Positions 17,301 through 22,936 of a stretch of DNA of 22,936 nt are shown here, piece after piece. The DNA is taken from assembly GCA_000695325.1 (NCBI GenBank), contig AVPN01000372.1:2303-25238 (forward strand), given 5' to 3'. The stretch is from Pleurobrachia bachei (lineage: Eukaryota; Ctenophora; Tentaculata; Cydippida; Pleurobrachiidae). The translations under genes were made by a program, and so were the position numbers. Every line of letters begins with the position of its first letter. The first letter of the stretch is position 1. A model generated the notes under the pieces. It was not told the origin of the DNA, made no database searches, and saw only the letters and a program-made list of their open reading frames with translations.

Positions 17301-20300
17301 CAGTGCTATCCGATGTAGAGTAATCGTATTCGTAGGAAGTGTAGCTGTTCGTTGGGTTGAACACCCTGTTTCCACCTGGATAACACAGTTTGCAATTTAT
17401 TGGCCGATATTAGTTAAAGGATCGGGGTTTTTCGACTTTTGAATAATTTTCGTTAATATTAATCGCCTCAGTTCGTTGGGCTACTTACCAATACACGCCT
17501 TGAACTTGATGCCATCATCAGTGGATGTCTGTGTAGCACAGGTGACCTTGTAACTGGTAGCTGCGACCGGTTGTGGCTGGATGTATCCCGCGTCGCATGT
17601 TAGTTCGACCACCTGGCATGAGGAGTGGGGGTGAATCTCAGAGAGATGTTTGAAGTAGGAAAACAGATAAACTAATAGACAAACAGACAAACAGATAAAC
17701 AGTCAAACAGACACACAGATAGTCAGACAAGCAAACAGACAAACAGACAAACAGACAAACAAACAAACAACAAACAAACAAACTAACTAACCGACAAATA
17801 GTCAAACAAACAGACAAACAAACAAACAGTGTCTTACCACGCCGTTTACAATGTAATCATCGTTGTTATTGATGGTAGTAACCCCTCCAACCTTGTAGTC
17901 GACATGATCCAAATTACAACTATCTGAAGGAAGAGAGATATTAATAATTACTTAAGTATCTTTGATTTTCCTTGCCCCGGATACACGAGATGAGTCAAGT
18001 TCTGGAGCTATCTACAAATTAAACAAGGAAGTTCAAATTCAATCGTTAACACATGTTTCAATGCTATTGCATATCATCAGAATTGAAGGAAGAGAGGGTC
18101 ATGCTAATTAATGTATCTGAAGAGAGGTCGAGATCTTTATTATTCTAGGTTGTTCTGCTACGTTCTGTTCACTGCGACTGAAATCTTATTCAAACCCCAA
18201 CTTACCAACAATGTCAAGCGATGCCTGCACGGATGTCTTGGTCAGCGTCTGGTACTTTCCATGCCATGTTACGACAACATAATACTTATCATCATCTGCC
18301 ACTGGATGGAAAAGTTGGCCAGTGCTGACGGTACTTGTGTGGGAAATAACGTTGGAATCTTGGTTGAGAAGGGTGTCGGGGGATCCAGATCGGACTCTGT
18401 ACCACTGGTACGTCCTGTAATTTAGTGGTCGATTAGTGGTGTGGAATTAGTTAATTAATTAGTTATGTGTAATTAGTTAATTAATTAAAGTGATGTCTTG
18501 TAATTTAATCTCTCTCACATGTTGGGGAAGTAGCTGTATTCTCCCTCCACAGTAACATCGTATGTAGCCATGTAGCCAGCAATCAAAGTTGGGGTGTTCA
18601 CAACAGGTGGTTTCGTTATTTCTGTAGTGGGAAAGTGGTGATTTCGTTATATGTCTGTGTAGCACAGGTGACCTTGTAACTGGTAGCTGCAACCGGTTGT
18701 GGCTGGATGTATCCCGCGTCGCATGTTAGTTCGACCACCTGGCATGAGGAGTGGGGGTGAATCTCAGAGAGATGTTTGAAGTAGGAAAACAGATAAACTA
18801 ATAGACAAACAGACAAACAGATAAACAGTCAAACAGACACACAGATAGTCAGACAAGCAAACAGACAAACAGACAAACAGACAAACAAACAAACTAACTA
18901 ACCGACAAATAGTCAAACAAACAGACAAACAAACAAACAGTGTCTTACCACGCCGTTTACAATGTAATCATCGTTGTTATTGATGGTAGTAACCCCTCCA
19001 ACCTTGTAGTCGACATGATCCAAATTACAACTATCTGAAGGAAGAGAGATATTAATAATTACTTAAGTATCTTTGATTTTCCTTGCCCCGGATAGTGCTC
19101 TACTCAGTTCAAGAGGAGCTATCTACAAATTAAACAAGGAAGTTCAAATTCAATCGTTAACACATGTTTCAATGCTATTGCATATCATCAGAACTGAAGG
19201 GAGAGAGGGTCATGCTAATTAATGTATCTGAAGAGAGGTCGAGATCTTTATTATTCTAGGTTGTTCTGCTACGTTCTGTTCACTGCGACTGAAATCTTAT
19301 TCAAACCCCAACTTACCAACAATGTCAAGCGATGCCTGCACGGATGTCTTGGTCAGCGTCTGGTACTTTCCATGCCATGTTACGACAACATAATACTTAT
19401 CATCATCTGCCACTGGATGGAAAAGTTGGCCAGTGCTGACGGTACTTGTGTGTGAGATAACGTTGGAATCTTGGTTGAGAAGGGTGTCGGGGGATCCAGA
19501 TCGGACTCTGTACCACTGGTACGTCCTGTAATTTGGTGGTCGATTAGTGGTGTGGAATTAGTTAATTAATTAGTTATGTGTAATTAGTTAATTAATTAAA
19601 GTGATGTCTTGTAATTTAATCTCTCTCACATGTTGGGGAAGTAGCTGTATTCTCCCTCCACAGTAACATCGTATGTAGCCATGTAGCCAGCAATCAAAGT
19701 TGGGGTGTTCACAACAGGTGGTTTCGTTATTTCTGTAGTGGGAAAGTGGTGGTTTCGTTATCTCTGTAGTGGGAAAGTGGTGATTTCGTTATTTCTGTAG
19801 TGGGAAAGTGGTGATTTCGTTATTTCTGTAGTGGGAAAGTGGTGATTTCGTTATCTATGTAGTGGAATTTCAAGTTACAATTAACAATTGAACACTAATT
19901 TAAGGTTCGTTAATTGCATTTATAACAGTCGTGTTATGTTGTTCTGTTCAGACCTGATTTCCTTTGAAACCATGATTGCCCTAAATAAACTCCGTTTGAA
20001 CTACTATAGCTAGTATTTTCTACTAATAGTTTATCTAATTTCATGACTTACGGAACACTTCAATGAGATCGAACTCGAAGTAGTAGTTTGGCACGTGCAT
20101 TGAATCATCGAATGATAAGACACACGTGTAGACCATCTTGTCAACCTTGGCCGGATAAGTGAGGGTGAAGACTGATGTAGATGAGGGATCACCCGCCGTG
20201 GTGGTGTAGGTCCTTGCTGACGTTTTAGTTACCGCACCTGAGTCTGTGGAGAGATTAATTTTGATTAGTTTAGTTACATAAATAGAATGTCTCCTTTCGA

Positions 20301-22233
20301 AATGCACGTTTCATAACTGCAAAAAAAGAGATTCAATGTTTGCCGAATGGGATCCTTTTTTATCCACAAAAAAGTTAATAAATTAAAATCCTCCACGAAC
20401 CTATTCGCCACGTAACATCATCAAGATACCTCACACTACCACTTGCTGTACATGTGAATTCTAGGGGTACCGCTTCAGGGGTAAATAGTTCCACGGTCGG
20501 TGCGTCAGTAACCTCTGTGTTAGGGAAGTTGATTGGTTTGATAAAGGAGAAGAAGCAACATATTGGTGACAATTATTTAACTATTTCCTCATCGTATATA
20601 ACCTCTGTAATAAAAACTATTTCCTCGTACTTACTGAATACATAATGTTGGTGTTCTGCCAGTATCTCATAAGGGCTATCATCGTTCATGTATTTGGCAG
20701 TACAGTCCACCTTTTCCTTGTCTTCAGCCAGGACAGTGTCTTCGAGAACCAGTACACTCATACCATACTCTGAGTAGTGAGAAATATTATGAATATTGAT
20801 ACCCACAGTTTTCATTCGATTTCAGTCGCTAGACAGTATGCTAGACATTATGCTAGACAGTATGCTGTCCTTGCTACAGGGAAAATTCCCCTTTCATATA
20901 ATACTGCATGTGTAAACTCACGTGCTGTTTTTTCATCAAAGTATCCATCGACGGAAGAAGTAAATCGGACCTCATCGACGTTAGAATTATCCCACCGTTG
21001 TTCACACGCGTGGGAGTCATCAGAGAATTCAAAATCAAGCACCTATATTAAATGAGGACCATATAAGTACAGTGTTACCATAGGACTCGAACTGGTAACC
21101 ATAGTAACAATTGTAAACATACCTTTGTGGAACCAACGAAGATCTCCAGGTGATCACGGCCCAAGCCAAAGTTCCACTCGGTCGGTGAGTGGTTGTGAGA
21201 TATCGACTGCAATGATGATAATATTAGATAAATTCATTGAATGGATTACCAAGAAGTAAAAGCTCATCATTACTGCCACGTTAACTAAGGTAACTAACAT
21301 TATAGTAACCATGGCCTGGTTACCATAAATTACCTGTTGTGAACAATCATCTGCGTCCAACTTGACCAAGTTGTTCAATCCGGAGGTTAACCAGCTGATC
21401 TTCATGGACCCCTTCTTATCCTCTTCCGAATAAAAGTCCAATGTCAGTGATCCAGACGTCTGGGTTGTCTTGAAGTACAGCGGAGCTACCTTCATGTAGT
21501 GGCTGAACTTCGAAGTGGTCGCTGTCTTGAATGTTCGGTCCGAAATACGAGCTGAGGGTGGTGTGATAGTGTGATGGTTAGATTATTGTCATGGTTACAT
21601 GATATTTTTCAATTGTTGTCATGGTTACATGATATTGTTGTCATGGTACGGTTTTGTTATGTTCTAACCTTCTTTTACATGGGGCGTGTGAGCTGTAGTC
21701 ATAACTTGGCAAGTACGGTTTGGTATGGTTACGGTTTGGTACGGGTCGGTTTGGTTACGGTTTGGTATGGTTACGGATGAAATAATATTAATAGTAGAAT
21801 CATGGTTTCACTTACTCCAAACTTCACTCTCATCCGTTCTGTTCTTTCCTTCGACCGTCCACGTGTACGCAGGTTCCAGTGATCGACCATGGATAGTTCG
21901 CCTCGCGTCACACTTGAAAATACCCTCATCTCCCTCAGCATTGACGTAGTTGGAAATGTATGTTTGTTGAGGTCCAAAGTGGATAAATGCTGAAATGTTG
22001 TAATGTTAGTTGCTATGGTAACCAAGGCAGTTGCTTTGGTAACCAAGGAAATGTCGGTTTGTTGAGGTCCAAAAAAGTAATCTAAAAATGCATTGAATGT
22101 GAAGTTAATCAATAATTAACCCATTAGAGATATAATTAATTACCTGGAATATCTAGCCACTGTTTACGGGTGAACGTCCTGTAAACACTCAGGTCCGCGT
22201 TCCTCGTGTACTCCAATGTACATGTCCATTCAC
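14366..22233 (-). CDS. Gene B: multidomain membrane receptor with Ig-like, W/C-motif, sushi and FN3 domains (5' end missing)
   Basis: Exons, 5' to 3': 22233-22144, 21989-21816, 21551-21334, 21206-21123, 21042-20922, 20769-20635, 20514-20401, 20243-20052, 19732-19630 (or 18621-18519), 19525-19317 (or 18414-18206), 17923-17838, 17612-17489, 17375-17233, 16966-16778, 16610-16502, 16327-16164, 15988-15871, 15682-15506, 15239-15127, 14919-14797, 14651-14524, 14438-14366 (TAA). Phases match throughout; about 994 residues lie in the window. Order: Ig-like end, Ig-like segment, W/C-motif domain (VLDFEFSDDS, CEQRW) in three exons, three Ig-like stretches (ending VTYQWYR-type core), sushi (DSCNLDH, VVELTCDAGY, KVTC), a linker, a Cys-rich sushi-like pair (DYFVCDNN, DSIKYECVHN), two FN3-like domains (NNLEPEVEYEVRV), TM helix (LTIAAAVCIPIFIILIIILA) and a 26-residue tail, KKKKTRSMDDETLPRNEVYE plus NNNIA. 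Likely a surface adhesion or recognition receptor; ligand unknown. Confidence 0.78.
14961..15010 (+). mobile_element. Isolated pogo-like terminus in a gene B intron
   Basis: TA then CAGACAAACCTCGATTATAC and, 19 bp on, a second GATATACC word, the same two-word layout as the MITEs. No right end was found, so it may be a truncated or very old copy. Confidence 0.4.
16330..16497. repeat. GAGATAAGA-rich microsatellite in a gene B intron
   Basis: GATAAGAGA and GAGATA words fill most of the intron between the exons 16164-16327 and 16502-16610. The antisense frames across it are low-complexity products. Confidence 0.85.
16615..16705. repeat. GGGTTGCTAGGT minisatellite in a gene B intron
   Basis: About seven units of a 12-bp word (GGGTTGCTAGGT and variants such as GGGTTGCTATGT) directly downstream, on the minus strand, of the exon 16778-16966. 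Confidence 0.85.
17525..18650. repeat. Gene B tandem duplication, copy A (1126 bp)
   Basis: Direct copy of 18651-19761. It holds the 3' sushi exon (most of 17489-17612), the 5' sushi exon (17838-17923) and both Ig exons (18206-18414, 18519-18621). All four exons are intact here. A block of about 20 bp near 17985-18005 differs strongly from the other copy; the rest is near-identical. Confidence 0.95.
17645..17830. repeat. ACAGACAA microsatellite in a gene B intron (copy A)
   Basis: Tetranucleotide-like AAAC/AGAC repeats between the two sushi exons. Copy B (about 18787-18942) is shorter by 15 bp, which accounts for most of the length difference between the duplicates. Confidence 0.85.
18519..18738 (-). 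pseudogene. Truncated sushi exon fused to an Ig exon at the gene B duplication junction
   Basis: In copy B the second sushi exon starts normally (CCAG before GTGGTCGAAC at 18738) but is cut at 18651, before its last Cys and its donor. It then runs through minisatellite sequence into the Ig exon of copy A (18519-18621). Read through, it gives KVTCATQTYNEITTFPLQK and a stop, and the 220-nt total does not fit the phase of the next exon. The Ig exon's own acceptor (CCCACTACAG) is kept. Splicing from 19317 directly to 18621 joins phase 1 to phase 1 (GTTG+AAATA), skips the dead sushi copy and gives two Ig copies in a row. Confidence 0.75.
18651..19761. repeat. Gene B tandem duplication, copy B (1111 bp)
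   Basis: Direct copy of 17525-18650 at an offset of 1111-1126 bp. Its left edge lies inside the sushi exon and its right edge inside the 31-bp minisatellite. TCTGT is shared at the join, so a short-homology or unequal exchange between exon and minisatellite is plausible. Confidence 0.95.
19714..19866. repeat. 31-bp minisatellite that repeats a 3' splice site
   Basis: About five units of 31 bp. On the minus strand each unit carries CACTTTCCCACTACAG followed by AAATAACGAAA, which is the acceptor and first bases of the Ig exon at 19732. AG sites fall at 19733-34, 19764-65, 19795-96 and 19826-27; the fifth unit has lost it. Copy A has only about one and a third units. Confidence 0.85.
21560..21780. 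repeat. GGTTAC/GGTTTGGTA repeats in a gene B intron
   Basis: Two degenerate arrays: CATGGTTACATGATATT units (about 21590-21650) and GGTTTGGTATGGTTAC units (about 21715-21775), between the exons 21334-21551 and 21816-21989. Confidence 0.7.
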
Positions 22234-22334
22234 CTGTAAGATCACAAGATGATGGGGTTACAGAAATGAAGAGTCTGATCACATTGCGTAGCCGATAATC
22301 AGGTAATCAGATAACTGATTACATAGCCGATAAA

Positions 22335-22936
22335 TTAACCCATTAGAGCCCGTAATTCGAGTTTTCGATGAAATTTTCTGAAATTTTAGTATGTTGGTCC
22401 TACCCACCAATCTAGCTCATACTGAAAAGCAGAAGTCTCTAGCTCAACGGGAAGTGCTCCAAACATTGCGTTGCGAAAACGCAACAACGAACAGTTGCGG
22501 TACCACAACAGTTTTATTATGCAAATTTCCAACAGTAAATTATATCTTTTAACCTATTGGGGTATTGGAAAGTGTTATATAAATCATTAATTTTCCGCTA
22601 AGTTTGAATTAAATTGTGAAAATCCAGTATTTCAAGTTTTGTTGCGTTTTCGCAACACTTTTTAAGTCGATATAACATTAGATACGGTCATGGAATCTCG
22701 TTCAGAATCTTCAAGAAGTTGAAAAAAGGTATAACAGTCCATCTTATACATTCATATCTATTGATATAACCCAAAAATGAGGAAATATCGTTGCATTTTC
22801 GCAACATGTTTTTCATCGATTAAAAATTCATTATAATTCATGAAGTTATCGTAATCTTTCCAATTTAGACGCATTTATGTGGCGTCCTATACATAATAGT
22901 GCTATTTACTGCTCAAATTTTACCAAATTACGACAT
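22335..22936. mobile_element. Left part of a piggyBac-like element (runs off the window)
   Basis: TTAA at 22335-22338 is followed by CCCATTAGAGCCCGTAATTC. piggyBac-type elements insert at TTAA and begin with CCC/CCY ends, so the fit is good but short. Inside are four 16-bp palindromes of the form GTTGCGNNNNCGCAAC. No open frame is seen in this part. The right end, which would settle it, lies outside. Confidence 0.45.
22470..22805. repeat. Four dispersed 16-bp palindromes
   Basis: GTTGCGAAAACGCAAC (22470-22485), GTTGCGGTACCACAAC (22494-22509), GTTGCGTTTTCGCAAC (22641-22656) and GTTGCATTTTCGCAAC (22790-22805). Two are perfect and two have one mismatched pair. They may be protein-binding sites, such as subterminal transposase sites. 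Confidence 0.75.

Larger units (their letters stand above)
22234..22936. other. Upstream flank with no exon seen
   Basis: The next 5' exon of gene B should end in phase 1 in this area or beyond it. None was found; from 22335 the sequence looks like a mobile element. Confidence 0.5.

Overview
This is a window from an animal nuclear genome. Coding sequence is split by many short GT..AG introns, intron phases are consistent, the products are multidomain extracellular proteins (Ig, FN3, sushi) with signal peptides and membrane anchors, and micro- and minisatellites and MITEs are plentiful. One exon looks like the N-terminus of an innexin. Innexins are known from ctenophores, cnidarians and bilaterians but not from sponges or placozoans, so an early-branching non-bilaterian such as a ctenophore or cnidarian is a reasonable guess, not a proof.

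Layout. 1-309 (+): C-terminal end of an open frame built from a perfect 42-bp (14-residue) repeat. 310-1387: no gene seen; holds a pogo-like MITE, two neat hairpins and an RFX-type palindrome. 1388-2360 (+): two phase-1 exons, a single-exon W/C-motif domain and a sushi domain, with a 232-bp fold-back element in the intron between them; no start or stop seen. 2361-4008: satellites and no convincing exon. 4009-13411 (-): gene A, read as a complete cell-surface receptor of 712 residues (signal peptide, six Ig domains, one TM helix, 95-residue tail) in ten exons whose phases all match. Its 4.8-kb sixth intron holds a 1.29-kb palindrome with an innexin-like exon in each arm and a MITE at the centre, a large minisatellite and other repeats. 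13412-14365: intergenic; GA/CT tracts in the gene A promoter, an old MITE, and the 3' end of gene B. 14366-22233 (-): gene B, the 3' part of a second receptor (Ig-like segments, the W/C-motif domain, sushi-like domains, two FN3-like domains, TM helix, 26-residue tail), at least 994 residues in this window. 22234-22936: no exon seen; the start of a piggyBac-like element with four 16-bp palindromes.

How it fits together. Genes A and B lie head to tail on the minus strand and encode type I surface receptors made of shuffled adhesion domains. Each carries a recent internal tandem duplication (about 0.87 kb and 1.1 kb) whose junction falls in an exon, making a fused exon with a stop. In both genes, skipping phase-matched exons would still give the ancestral reading frame. 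These duplications plus a perfect palindrome in one window suggest either a fast-changing receptor locus, as in allorecognition or immune clusters, or haplotype and fold-back errors in the assembly. Long reads across the junctions would separate the two.

All exon models come from reading splice signals, phase and domain logic by eye. No database search was run.
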